From Megaleporinus macrocephalus (taxonomy: Eukaryota; Chordata; Actinopteri; Characiformes; Anostomidae): a stretch of 64,000 bases of DNA. The translations under genes were made by a program, and so were the position numbers. The notes beneath the pieces were generated by a model. The model searched no databases. It had not been told where the DNA came from and saw only the letters and a program-made list of their open reading frames with translations. Numbering within the stretch: position 1 is the first letter of the stretch; each line of letters begins with the position of its first letter. The stretch spans positions 6,883,038 to 6,947,037 of the forward strand of contig CM038704.1 of the NCBI GenBank assembly GCA_021613375.1, in the 5' to 3' direction. Shown here one piece after another: positions 33,852-45,231 of the stretch.

Positions 33852-34117
33852 ACCCACTCCAGCAGCACTGCTGCGTCTGATTCACTCATACCAGCGCAAC
33901 ACACACTAACACATCTCATGGCAGTGCTGACAATGATCCACCTCCCTAAAAGCACCTGCTCTGTGAGGGTCCCGTGGGGGTCCTGATCCTTAAAGAACAG
34001 GGTAAAAGGGGATAAACAGTGTATGCAGCAAATCAGATGGACTACAGTTTGTACAACAAAGTGTTCCTATATGGTCAATAGATCAGATGAAACAGACAAT
34101 GTGTGTAGATATAAAGT
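33852..34117 (+). mobile_element. CACCGATCAGCC-type MITE, right-half fragment
   Basis: Starts CACTCCAGCAGCACTGCTGC and carries ACCAGCGCAACACACACTAA, GCACCTGCTCTGTGAGGG, TCCTGATCCTTAAAGAACAG and ACAATGTGTGTAGATATAAA, the right-arm order of 58560-58841. The terminal GGCTGATCGGTG is missing; the next sequence is a SINE. Confidence 0.8.
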
Positions 34118-34320
34118 GGTTGCTATAGTCTAGTGGTTAACACCTTTGCCCAACACACTGTCGACTGGGATTCAGTCCCCAACCTGGGCAAGCACCCTAC
34201 ACTATATCAAACAATCCTTAGGCAAGTTTCCTAATACTCCCCTCACCTAGCTTTTAAAAATCTCCAAAATTGTAGATTGCTCTGGAATAGAATATCTGGC
34301 AAATTCCACAATTGTATCTA
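34118..34320 (+). mobile_element. tRNA-headed SINE, second family, decayed tail
   Basis: Head TATAGTCTAGTGGTTAACAC (A-box-like TAGTCTAGTGG) and GACTGGGATTCAGTCCCC (B-box-like), then CCTGGGCAAGCACCCTACAC. The end TAGATTGCTCTGGAATAGAA resembles the GCTCTGGATAAGAGCGTCTG tail of a common ostariophysan SINE. Its pol III promoter boxes are degraded. Confidence 0.7.
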
Positions 34321-34398
34321 ATATTTATAATTTTAAGTCTCTTATAGTTCAAGTCAGTCAGTATGCAACACATTACATCACAAATTAGTGCTCCTAAT

Positions 34399-34535
34399 CC
34401 TCTGTACTAACCCAAACCAGAACTAACTCAGTCTCTGTACTAACCCAAACCAGAACTAACTCAGTCTCTGTACTAACCCAAACCAGAACTAACTCTGTCT
34501 CTGTACTAACCTAAACCAGAACTAACTCTGTCTCT
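34399..34535. repeat. 33-bp tandem repeat, ~4 copies
   Basis: CTCTGTACTAACCCAAACC, then AGAACTAACTCAGT, repeated every 33 bp from 34400. Confidence 0.9.
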
Positions 34536-34744
34536 TTTCTCTCTCTGATGTAATAACCGCCCGCCGAATACTGTAAAGGACTGACCACCAGGGTCCCCCT
34601 GTCACCTGGCACGAACCAGTTCTCCTCTCCATTCGTGCCATTTGTTCCATCCTTGACTGCATCGCTGTATCATCCACCTGATGTAGCACCTGTACAGCTT
34701 CTAAAGCTTTTACCTTTAGACTCAGCTTTAGTTTAATAAACAGT

Positions 34745-34935
34745 AAATACAGGAGGATGGGTCTCTGCTTGTGAGTCTGGTTCCTCCCAACATTTCTCCC
34801 TCCAGTTCTGAGGGAGTTGTTCTTGCCACCGTCACCCCTCTGGCTTGCTCACAGTGGATAAAGTGTTGTGATTTCATGTTTTCATGCTTTTAAACTCCTC
34901 TAAAGCTGCTTTGTGACTTAACCTGACAAAATATT
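34745..34935 (+). repeat. Dispersed teleost repeat (CTGGTTCCTCCCAACATTTC type)
   Basis: Carries GTCTGGTTCCTCCCAAC, GAGGGAGTTGTTCTTGCCAC, TGGCTTGCTCACAGTGG and AAAGCTGCTTTGTGAC. An inverted relative lies at 62775-63010 with the same landmark order, and the family is known to me as very common in teleosts. Confidence 0.75.
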
Positions 34936-35654
34936 TGATTTGCTTTTAGAAAACCATTAAAACTAGGGGGAAAAAAATGTCCTGAACAAAATTATAACAA
35001 TCAAGATGACATCAAGGTATCACATTTATGTTATAACCATGATATTATGCAGAAATTAAAAATATTGGTGGGATTTCATGTTAAAAAAACTTCTAAAGAG
35101 AAACAAGAGATTTGTGGCATCTTTATTTAGTGTTGATTGAGCAAAAGATGAAAAACAAAACATCTAAGCAATGTCGGTATGGGCTTCATTAGTATGTGTT
35201 TGCTAGGCAACTAGCAGTACCTAAATGACATGATGCTGCCTGATGGCCTTTGGGTTTCCATGAAGTGCTGATAGAGGCTCATGCACGGTCTTTATCATTT
35301 GATTGGTTTCTCTTGTTGGTGAAATGCCACTGATGCCACTGATGGTTCTATTTTTGGAGTCAGAACAGCTTATGAAATGTTCTGTAGACTCACAGTTGGC
35401 TTTCACATCACATCTCACCTTCAACATGCGTCTTGTCTGGCACTTCCACAGCACACACAGCATGGAGGTGGCTCCCTGTGGACCTGTGTGTTTGTGAGGG
35501 TCAACAGAGGCACTGTGGGAGGGACTGTGTAAACAGTACTATGGATTCTACTGTTTCTGTAACTTTGCTACAGTGAGAAGAGCATAAATCAGAAGACAAA
35601 CTGACACTGAGAAGATTACGGTCTACTACCTGTGTGGATGTTATGTCTAAAACC
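34936..35654. other. No supported feature
   Basis: AT-rich; short frames at 35221-35463 (minus) and 35303-35497 (plus) overlap and have no domain. Confidence 0.45.
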
Positions 35655-36720
35655 ATTTAGTCCAGGGTTGCAGTTGCAGTAGCCCAGAGAAGCAGAGCAG
35701 CCCAAATGGTTCTATCCCCGTATCAGTTTCTGGCAGATCCTGAGCTATTTCCAGGTCAACTTGGAGATACAGTCCCTCCAACAAGTCCTGGGTCAACCTC
35801 AACATCTCGTAGTCTGCTGTTTATAGTAAGCCTTTAGTTGGAGGTGACCAGGGGGCATCCTAGATGCCCGAACCACCTCAACTGGTTCCTCTCAGTGTTG
35901 GGGAAAAGCAACTCTACTTTGAGCTCTTCCTAGATGACTGCGCTCCTCACCCTACTAAATAGAGTGTGGCCCACCACCCTGCGAGGAAAGCTTATTTCCA
36001 CCACTTATATCCATGATCTCATTCGTTTGGTCATTACCCAAGGCTCATGACCACGGGTGATGGTGGGGTTGGAGGTCAAACGGTAAACAGATACCTTTGC
36101 CTTATGGCTCAATTTACTGCTGCCACTAGTCCCAGTGGCCAAGTTTATGGTCCGTCTTACCATCACTTTAAATACTTAAACTCCTCCTTCCAGGGCAAGC
36201 CCTCTCCCCTTACCTGCAGGGGGGCATACCATCCTTTTTTGGGAGATGTCCATGTAGTCAGACTTGAGGGCTCTGATCTGCACACCAATGCTTCCCGTGC
36301 ATGCTGGAGGCATCCATGCGTTGAAGCCAAGAGGCAACAGTTGGAGTGTTTGGTCCAGAGTTGACCTTGTGAACTAGATATGTTCAACTAGATAGATATC
36401 TAGATAGTATCTCTGAACCTCCCACACAAGCTCTGGCTGGCTCCTTCTCCCCCAGCAAGGTCATATTCCATTTGCTAATAGTGAGTTTCTGCCTTAGGGG
36501 TCCATGCTGCCAATGGCCATTCCTCACTGCCTATTGGGCGCTGCACTAGACCCCCATCCTAAAACGTAGGCCTGGTGGGCCCACATGGTCCTCGCCCATG
36601 TTCCTATTTTCAGACTGAACCTGACCAGGCTGCTTGACCACCAGGCACCAGCTAAGAACAACAGTAGCCCAAGCAGGTAGGTCCCAGTAGCCCTCCACTG
36701 GGCAGGGTACACAACACACT
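35655..36720 (-). pseudogene. Non-LTR retrotransposon (LINE) 3-prime part with ORF2 C-terminal relic
   Basis: On minus, near 36046, the frame reads EPWVMTKRMRSWI then a stop then VVEISFPRRVVG. Further along, near 35880, it reads QLRWFGHL. This is the C-terminal region following the reverse transcriptase of LINE ORF2 proteins (YGxExW...FLRR...LRWFGHL pattern). Sequence on either side (36160-36400, and 36420-36720 as the upstream part) also fits this LINE. Stops and frameshifts show it is dead, and it is 5-prime truncated as usual. Clade not assigned. Plus and minus short frames across it (36047-36364, 36163-36387, 36524-36712) are not genes. Confidence 0.75.
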
Positions 36721-37765
36721 GGGTCCCTTATTGGATTATATTAATATTCACGCCAGACCTGTTCACCTGGAAGACGCTACCAGGAGCGTCTACTGAGAGG
36801 GAACATCAATGCATCTCCTGGACTAAAAATAAAAGACTTTTCTTGGCTGTTTTGTCCTCAGAAGCTTGTCCCCATCAGGGACCTTGTTTGCTAAAGTTGA
36901 ATGAGCAACAACACTTCGAATCTGCAAACAAATGATTGCTGACTGCTGCAAACAAATCAGTTTAACGGCTCCCCATCCCCACCTGTGTCCTAAACCCTAT
37001 TTTTGTTTTACACAGAAGAACAAAACATAGTAAAGTTTATTAACCTGTAGCGTCTTGCTCATCTATGAAACCTACTGGACATAAACTCGTGATCCGTTAC
37101 TCTCTCATTACCTTTAAAAATGTTACCCATCCTTTTTAATGATATAAATGAAAATCACAGAAACGCTGTTTTAAACTAAGCTGGTTAATAAACATTATTT
37201 AAATATGAACACATCAAAGAGAGAAACCTCTTGAGATGAAACATGTTTAAGCATGAAATGGTTCTGATACTGCAGCCCTAAAAAAAAAACTTGGAATCTA
37301 CTTATGGTACAGTGTAAATGGACCGGCTTTGTACAGTGGCCTCTAGGGGGGCGCTAGAAGCTTCCCTCTTCCCTCCGCAGTCTGCTGCAGTATTAAAATA
37401 TGCATATGCTGCTTTGTCACTCCCACCAGCTACTGGAACTGAAACGATGACATCAAGGAAGCCAACTGCAATAAGAGTGTGGGTGATTTTAATGAGACTG
37501 TGTGGTCTAGGCTTGTGCAGACCACTGAAAGTTAGCCACGAGTTGCAGAGAAATCACTCTGGACTTGCTGACATCTAATGCATTTTACCAAACCTGTCTA
37601 TGACAAACCTTCCACTTACATGCACAGCAGTATCACCGGCATCCCTTTGTGCTTCTGAGGATTAAAGAGGAACAAATATTTTAAAACCCATATGCAAATG
37701 AAAAACATGTTTCTGTTTTATATATCACTTGAACACACCAATGGTTGTTTACATTGTGTAAATAT
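36721..37765. other. No supported feature
   Basis: Mostly AT-rich. The plus frame at 37318-37578 lacks a recognisable domain. Confidence 0.45.
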
Positions 37766-37876
37766 TTCATGAAAAATAGGTTAGAAAAAATTCAGGTTCC
37801 ATTGACTTACATTGAAAGTAAAGAATGTTTTTGGTCTCTCCTGTAAAGTTGCAATTTTGTTTTTCGCTTACAGCGA

Positions 37877-37878
<2 letters not shown>

Positions 37879-37955
<77 letters not shown>
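37879..37955. repeat. (AT)n microsatellite, ~77 bp
   Basis: About 37 uninterrupted AT dinucleotides directly abutting the MITE end, where Tc1-type elements target TA. Confidence 0.95.
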
Positions 37956-37960
<5 letters not shown>

Positions 37961-38480
37961 TACTGCTCAAAAGTTTGATATCACAATGAAATGTTCTTGT
38001 TTTCAATGGAGTATCTTCCTTCCTTAACACAACAATGGACTGACGGGTCTCTAAAGAAAGTTGTTTCTTTCTGGTCATTGTGAGTCGGTCAGCAAGCCAT
38101 CAACTGCTGATCTTCAGATACTAAACTAACCTAGAATGTTGTTCTCCCTTTTATACTCACTTATTAGTAGAATGTTTTTCAGCTGTGCATCACAATTGAG
38201 CAAGAGTGTCCTAACAACCAATTAGTCCAATAACATCCTTAACTTGGATTGGTGGCCGTACCAGGAGATTTAGACAGAGGACTGAGAATTGCTGATAATA
38301 GAACTATATGTAAAATAAGCCTCTATACAAACATAGACTTTAATACAAACATTTTTATTCTTTAAAAATCATCAGATACATTTACATTAATTGTGATTAA
38401 TTGAAAGGGACAATATTGTTTGTGAATTGCATGAAATGAAATTCTAAAGTGATCCTAAACTTTTGAGTGGTAGTGTGTGT
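37955..38480. mobile_element. Tc1-like MITE (~525 bp)
   Basis: Left end ACACACTACTGCTCAAAAGT. The right end reads ACACACTACCACTCAAAAGT on the other strand. It is bounded by TA-rich DNA. This type of end is widespread in teleost Tc1-like elements. No transposase frame. The right end TTTTGAGTGGTAGTGT is close to the repeat unit of the 41851-44568 array. Confidence 0.75.
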
Positions 38481-38625
38481 ATATGTATATCATTGCTGTC
38501 CAATGAAAAACAAGTCTCACTTTACAGGAGAGGACAAAAACTGTCTTCACTTTCAATGTAAGTTAATAGAACCAGATTTTTTCTAAGCTATTTTGGAGCA
38601 TTTCTATTGGTCTATCCATCATAAA

Positions 38626-39149
38626 TCTTCATAACTTTTAGAATTGTAAAAAAAAAAAAATGTAAAAAAAAAATTTGAAAGTGCCAAAAATAGAGATGTT
38701 TTTCATTGGATAGTGACGCTGATATTTATATATCTTCGATGCAGTGAATGTGTGTTCCATTGGGACTATGTTGCCCTGCTTGTATCCCTCACCATGACCT
38801 GGCGCCAAAATCTTCTCAAAACTGGTCAAATAATCTTTCAGCCATCAGACAGTGTATTCACAATCATCTATTCTAGTGACTCTCTGAGTGGGAGCTTTTA
38901 GAGGTGACGTCTGGTTCCATTCACCACCACTATGCACAGTGTTGGTCAGTAATCCTCTCTAGAATGATTGCACCCTGAACGACTGTGTTTAACATCTCGA
39001 CCAGTTAATTACGCCAACATTATGCTGAAATAAAACTGGGCAGAATTCTGCTTTAAGACATCCTCTACATCCATATACTATACACAGCACGTGTCACGGA
39101 GGCGGTATTGCCCAAGGACCTGGGAATGGACCTTTCATCCATGAGTTCC
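38626..39149. other. No supported feature
   Basis: Two A-runs at 38648-38676 and small overlapping frames (38638-38829 minus, 38713-38901 plus) without domains. Confidence 0.45.
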
Positions 39150-39535
39150 ATTACCAGCTGAGGAATGAGTTCAGAGTCGAGGCAGTTGGTGAGCTGATGT
39201 GTGCGGTTGTGCTCGGTCTCCTGACAGGTTCATGTGTTTGCACTCTGTCAGACCTTTGCCTCCGAGTGTTTGGATGGCAGAATATGTTTTATTAGAGAGA
39301 GAATAAAGCTCACTCTTGGGGCCGAACTCGAGTTGAAGGGATTTTTCATTACTGCAACTTTTAATAACAGAGGAAAACAGAAGCGGTTCTACATCGGCTT
39401 CGTTCTCCTGAGATCTACTGGGCAATTCACCATCCGCAGTATTTCTTCTACTCCCATTGTTTGCCGTCGGATGGCCCGCTGTAGTCATTAACGGCTTGAG
39501 AATCGCTAGACTCATTTAGCTTCTTACAGAGAGTG
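39150..39535. other. Candidate conserved non-coding element
   Basis: Balanced, non-repetitive block (GTTTTATTAGAGAGAG, CTTTTAATAACAGAGG, GTAGTCATTAACGG). It is open on both strands (39171-39515 minus, 114 codons; 39234-39491 plus), which is unusual outside repeats in this window, but no domain is recognisable. Confidence 0.3.
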
Positions 39536-40020
39536 ACTCTACAGCAAAAACTTTTCAAAATGGACCAGAAAGTATAGAAATAAGTTAAATTGAGTAAATC
39601 GATGAAAAAACACTCACTTTAGATGAAGTCATTATGAATGCACTTGTAACTCTTCATAGCTTGATAACAATGCTAAGTAAGCATACCTACTAACTCACCA
39701 TTCCTTATAAAAACATATGGACAATTATAAAGAACATAAATACATATTAATGCCTATAAAACATTTGTGACAGTAATTATTATTTAAGGTATTAGTAATA
39801 GAGTATAATGTCTGTATGTTTGTAAAATGAGGCAGAAATACTAGTAGTTATTATCAGCATTTGATTGTCCTCCAATGTCGAAGTATGACCAGTATAGATA
39901 GGTGGCACCTACCTAACCTTCCAAGGATGGAAGCTTTTTCAGATTATATTGCTCCAAAATGATAAACAGGAGTAGTAAAACACATACTGTACTTTTAATG
40001 CATGTGAAGGTAACCAGACA
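39536..40020. other. No feature recognised
   Basis: AT-rich sequence. Confidence 0.5.
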
Positions 40021-40027
40021 TCTTTTA

Positions 40028-40090
40028 CAACACAGAATGGCCCGGACCGGGAATCCAACCTGGATTCCACTAACCACTACACCACCATAC
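40028..40090 (-). pseudogene. tRNA-like (SINE head) remnant
   Basis: On minus: GGTGGTGTAGTGGTTAGTGG (A-box-like TGGTGTAGTGG), then a B-box-like AGGTTGGATTCCCGG and CGGGCCATTC. The spacing between the boxes is too short for a whole tRNA, so this is a deleted tRNA-derived fragment, probably a SINE head. It merges into the following 20-bp array. Confidence 0.55.
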
Positions 40091-40527
40091 TTACCACTAC
40101 ACCACCATACTAACCACTACACCACCGTACTAACCATTACACCACCATACTAACCACTACACCACCGTACTAACCATTACACCACCGTACTAACCACTAC
40201 ACCACCGTACTAACCACTACACCACCATACTAACCACTACACCACCATACTAACCACTACACCACCATACTAATCACTACACCACCATACTAACCACTAC
40301 ACCACCATACTGACCACTACACCACCATACTAACCACTACACCACCGTACTAACCACTACACCACCGTACTAACCACTACACCACCATACTAACCACTAC
40401 ACCACCATACTAACCATTACACCACCGTACTAACCACTACACCACCGTACCAACCATTACACCACCGTACTAACCACTACACCACCGTACTAACCACTAC
40501 ACCACCATACTAACCACTACACCACCT
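40068..40527. repeat. 20-bp minisatellite derived from tRNA-like A-box region
   Basis: About 23 near-perfect copies of CCACCATACTAACCACTACA, with CCGTAC as the main variant. On minus each unit reads GTGTAGTGGTTAGTATGG and so repeats the A-box-like TGGTGTAGTGG. Confidence 0.95.
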
Positions 40528-40549
40528 TTGGGAAATGTACTTTTCTAGT

Positions 40550-40552
40550 TTT

Positions 40553-40588
<36 letters not shown>
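40550..40588. repeat. (CTTT)n microsatellite
   Basis: About nine CTTT tetranucleotides. Confidence 0.95.
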
Positions 40589-40589
<1 letters not shown>

Positions 40590-41567
40590 TTATTGTCATT
40601 ATTATTGTATTATCACTGCTAGTTGTACCGTGTATGACTTTATAGGTGACAGTTAATTTTGATTTTATTTGATTCTTCTGACAATGGAAGATCTGAAGCA
40701 AGAGCTTGATAATTTAGCTTTAGATAAGTGCTGTTTATGTGGTTGTTGATGGCAGTGTTGGTGGTCCACCAGGCCTTCCAGGTGGTTGTTAGGATTCCCA
40801 TTATAATTTTTTGAAAAATCTGAAAATTTACTTAAATGTTCTTAGTAGTCATTTTGAAATTAAGCGTCTCCAATTTTTTACGCCTGTTTAAAATAAAGCA
40901 ATTCAAGTTGCATAAACTCAATGAACTGTACGTTTCTCAGATATTTCACCCGCATGCAGCAGACCCACTCAACAGCCGTTGTTTTATTACTCATCATCCA
41001 TCAACTCGCCTGACGTTTAGCAGACAGTGCAACTGGGCGAGCGGCTGTCCATCAAAAGAAGCTCATTATTAATACAGCAAAGAGAATAGGTGAGAGGGAA
41101 GGAAGGTAAATGGATGGGGACCTTCTGTCTGACTCCTGATTATCCCTGGTTTAAGGTCATTTCAGAAAAGTGCCTGATGTGTTGCTCTAATTGGGATGAT
41201 GGATTTCTCAGGCCTTCAAAGACCTCAGATCTGGGTCAGTGTTTGTCAGAATATATCAGAGGAATTGAGTGAGGAGCTCTTAAGCCTTCAGCAAGTTCAA
41301 AGATGGGAAGGAGAGCTATTGTAAAGTGCTCTCAGTCTCTTTGCAGGTGTTTGAGCTAAATTAATGGTGAGATACAAGGAATCATCTCTTAGGGAACCTT
41401 GAGAAATGGTCTATATGTGGTCTATAACCTCATTTTTATCAATTTCCAATCTGACCAATTTCCAAAACCAAGAGGTTTCTAGGAAGACCCTCACTGAGCA
41501 GCCTATTCAGAACTTCTACCTTACATGACTACAGTATCAGTACAGTACTGTATCTACATCACAAGGG
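40589..41567. other. Single-copy-looking stretch with a candidate conserved element
   Basis: The 40900-41400 part has balanced composition with CTCATTATTAATACAGC, GCTCTAATTGGGATG and GCTAAATTAATGG. Short plus frames at 40836-41072 and 41090-41272 have no domain. Confidence 0.3.
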
Positions 41568-41850
41568 CCAAAACTATTTCAAAGGGGGCCAGATTGAACA
41601 ATATCAAAATACCTAAGGGCCAGTCTCTCTTTATAAATGTATTATTCATTAATTATGTATAACACTGTATTAAAAATATTTTTAAAAAAAACACAAGTGT
41701 ACAAAATAATGAATAATTATTTAACTAATGAATTTAATTTAATTGTAATAGATAGATAGATATCAACAGAGTAAAGAATGTTACAACGTGTTGCAAATTT
41801 CATCTGAACATGTGCTGAACAACATTTCTGCATCTTTAAAACATGTAAAA
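41568..41850. mobile_element. Partial copy of the CAGGG hAT element
   Basis: GGGCCAAAACTATTTCAAAG, GAACAATATCAAAATACCTA, AACTAATGAATTTAATTTAA and CATCTGAACATGTGCTGAAC parallel 12118-12385. The 3-prime half is missing; the minisatellite begins where the homology ends. Confidence 0.75.
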
Positions 41851-44568
41851 CATCTAAAAGGTTTGGCTGGTAGTGTATCTAAAACGTTTGACTGGTAGTG
41901 TATCTAAAACGTTTGTCTGGTAGTGTACTAAAGCTTAGGCTGGTAGTGTTCTAAAATGTTTGGCTGGTAGTGTACTAAAAGGTTTGACTGGTAGTGTACT
42001 AAAAGGTTTGATTGGTAGTGTATCTAAAACGTTTGACTGGTAGTGTATCGAAAACGTTTGGCTGGTAGTGTACTAAAACGTTTGACTGGTAGTGTTCTAA
42101 AACGTTTGACTGGTAGTGTATCTAAAACGTTTGACTGGTAGTGTTCTAAAACATTTGACTGGTAGTGTATCTAAAACGTTTGACTGGTAGTGTATCTAAA
42201 ACGTTTGACTGGTAGTCTACTAAAGCTTAGGCTGGTAGTGTTCTAAAATGTTTGGCTGGTAGTGTATCTAAAACGTTTGACTGGTAGTGTACTAAAACGT
42301 TTGTCTGGTAGTGTATCTAAAACGTTTGACTGGTAGTGTTCTAAAACGTTTGACTGGTAGTGTTCTAAAACGTTTGACTGGTAGTGTATCTAAAACGTTT
42401 GACTGGTAGTGTTCTAAAACGTTTGTCTGGTAGTGTTCTAAAACGTTTGTCTGGTAGTGTATCTAAAACGTTTGACTGGTAGTGATCTAAAACGTTTGTC
42501 TGGTAGTGTTCTAAAACGTTTGACTGGCAGTGTTCTAAAACGTTTGACTGGTAGTGTATCTAAAACGTTTGACTGGTAGTGTTCTAAAACGTTTGACTGG
42601 TAGTGTATCTCAAACGTTTGACTGGTAGTGTTCTAAAACGTTTGACTGGTAGTGTATCTAAAACGTTTGACTGGTAGTGTATCTAAAACGTTTGACTGGT
42701 AGTGTTCTAAAACGTTTGACTGGTAGTGTTCTAAAACGTTTGACTGGTAGTGTTCTAAAACGTTTGACTGGTAGTGTATCTAAAACGTTTGACTGGTAGT
42801 GTTCTAAAACGTTTGACTGGTAGTGTTCTAAAACGTTTGACTGGTAGTGTATCTAAAACGTTTGACTGGTAGTGTATCTAAAACGTTTGACTGGTAGTGT
42901 ATCTAAAACGTTTGTCTGGTAGTGTATCTAAAACGTTTGACTGGTAGTGTATCTAAAACGTTTGACTGGTAGTGTATCTAAAACGTTTGACTGGTAGTGT
43001 TCTAAAACGTTTGACTGGTAGTGTACTAAAACGTTTGACTGGTAGTGTATCTAAAACGTTTGACTGGTAGTGTATCTAAAACGTTTGACTGGTAGTGTAT
43101 CTCAAACGTTTGACTGGTAGTGTTCTAAAACGTTTGACTGGTAGTGTATCTAAAACGTTTGACTGGTAGTGTATCTAAAACGTTTGACTGGTAGTGTTCT
43201 AAAACGTTTGACTGGTAGTGTTCTAAAACGTTTGACTGGTAGTGTATCTAAAACGTTTGTCTGGAAGTGTACTAAAACGTTTGACTGGTAGTGTATCGAA
43301 AACATTTGACTGGTAGTGTATCGAAAACGTTTGACTGGTAGTGTATCTAAAACGTTTGGCTGGTAGTGTACTAAAACGTTTGTCTGGAAGTGTGCTAAAA
43401 CGTTTGACTGGTAGTGTATCGAAAACGTTTGACTGGTAGTGTATCTAAAACGTTTGACTGGTAGTGTTCTAAAACGTTTGACTGGTAGTGTACTAAAAGG
43501 TTTGACTGGTAGTGTATCGAAAACATTTGACTGGTAGTGTATCGAAAACGTTTGACTGGTAGTGTATCGAAAACGTTTGGCTGGTAGTGTACTAAAACGT
43601 TTGACTGGTAGTGTTCTAAAACGTTTGACTGGTAGTGTATCGAAAACGTTTGACTGGTAGTGTATCGAAAACGTTTGGCTGGTAGTGTACTAAAACGTTT
43701 GACTGGTAGTGTTCTAAAACGTTTGACTGGTAGTGTATCTAAAACGTTTGACTGGTAGTGTATCTAAAACGTTTGTCTGGAAGTGTACTAAAACGATTGA
43801 CTGGTAGTGTATCTAAAACGTTTGTCTGGTAGTGTATCTAAAACGTTTGACTGGTAGTGTTCTAAAACGTTTGACTGGCAGTGTTCTAAAACGTTTGACT
43901 GGCAGTGTTCTAAAACGTTTGACTGGTAGTGTATCTAAAACGTGACTGGTAGTGTATCTAAAACGTTTGACTGGTAGTGATCTAAAACATTTGACTGGTA
44001 GTGTATCTAAAACGTTTGTCTGGAAGTGTACTAAAACGTTTGACTGGTAGTGTATCGAAAAGTTTGACTGGTAGTGTATCGAAAACGTTTGACTGGTAGT
44101 GTATCGAAAACATTTGACTGGTAGTGTATCGAAAACGTTTGACTGGTAGTGATCTAAAACGTTTGACTGGTAGTGATCTAAAACGTGTGACTGGTAGTGT
44201 TACTAAAACGTTTGGCTGGTAGTGTATCTAAAACGTTTGACTGGTAGTATATCGAAAACATTTGACTGGTAGTGTATCGAAAACGTTTGACTGGTAGTGA
44301 TCTAAAACGTTTGACTGGTAGTGATCTAAAACGTGTGACTGGTAGTGTTACTAAAACGTTTGACTGGTAGTGTACTAAAACGTTTGACTGGTAGTGTATC
44401 TAAAACATTTGACTGGTAGTGTACTAAAACGTTTGACTGGTAGTGTATCTAAAACGTTTGACTGGTAGTGTACTAAAACGTTCGTCTGGTAGTGTATCTA
44501 GAACGTTTGACTGGTAGTGTTTCTAAAATGTTTGACTGGTAGTGTACTAAAACGTTTGACTGGTAATG
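41851..44568. repeat. 24/25-bp minisatellite resembling a Tc1-like terminal repeat
   Basis: About 110 copies of a unit with AAAACGTTTGACTGGTAGTG followed by TATCT (25 bp), TTCT or TACT (24 bp). GTCTGG and GGCTGG variants are common. The core differs at 2 of 20 positions from the right end of the MITE at 37955-38480 (AAACTTTTGAGTGGTAGTGT). Blocks such as TATCGAAAAC units cluster at 43300-44300, indicating local amplification. Confidence 0.95.
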
Positions 44569-45206
44569 GTTTTATTCTTATATAATCATAATTTTTTTGG
44601 CAGTTTAATATGAACTTGAGTTTTAATCTTCTCTAATTTTAAACTAGAGTCGGTGCGTGCACTAGATTGCACGATTATGTTATGAATTTGGGGTGGCAAG
44701 TTCACAGTTTATTCAAGGGGAGCCATCTAGTGTTGAGCCCACCTTGTTGTGGGTCCTATATCACTAATGAGAGGTCTAGGACTTCTCCACCACCTCCTTC
44801 TCAATCCGAACCCAGACTAAGAAACCCTTACCTGGAGGGCAGAGTGCAGAGCTGGGACCCTGTTTGTAAACTACTGCTATTACTTAGACAATTTCTGCTT
44901 CTCCCCCCTCATTGGTGGAGAGGTATATGCTTTAGTTCCTCTCTCTGCAGCACCTTCAGGAATGTTGTGCGACATCAGTAATGCATTCAAGGAAGCGTAA
45001 ATAGACAGTAATTTATTCCACCGAATGTGGGAGTTGTTAAGAGTGGTTTCAGCTCGAGGAGTGAGTGGAATGGTAATAGGACGGATCAGGCGTTGCACTC
45101 TTATTTTTTTCTTTTTTTTTCAATTTTCATGTCTAGCCCGGACGCTCCTGCTCGTTGTTATCATCTGAAGTGTGTTCATCAGAGAACTGGATGTTGTCTG
45201 CAACAA
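44569..45206. other. No supported feature
   Basis: Short frames 44667-44981 (plus) and 44880-45098 (minus) overlap and have no domain. A T-run lies at 45098-45120. Confidence 0.45.
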
Positions 45207-45231
45207 AATAATAATAATAATAATAAAAAAA
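45207..45231. repeat. (AAT)n microsatellite
   Basis: Eight AAT/ATA trinucleotides. Confidence 0.9.

Larger units (their letters stand above)
37766..38625. mobile_element. Fold-back structure: inverted ~110-bp arms around an AT tract and a Tc1-like MITE
   Basis: The left arm (37770-37885) has TTCCATTGACTTACATTGAA, TTTTTGGTCTCTCCTGTAAAG and TTTTTCGCTTACAGCGACG. The right arm (38487-38600) is its inverted counterpart (GCTGTCCAATGAAAAAC, TTTACAGGAGAGGACAAAAA, CTTTCAATGTAAGTTAATAG). A third, right-type copy is at 47245-47430. The spacer holds the (AT)n tract and the MITE at 37955-38480. Confidence 0.7.

Noticed and set aside
34118..34200. Functional tRNA gene
   Set aside because: A- and B-box-like motifs are present but no cloverleaf with acceptor stem; it continues into a SINE body and tail.
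36047..36387. 105-codon plus and 74-codon minus frames as genes
   Set aside because: They lie in the LINE relic and neither follows the ORF2 frame.
40028..40090. Functional tRNA gene (minus strand)
   Set aside because: Distance between boxes too short, no acceptor stem pairing, merges into the 20-bp array.
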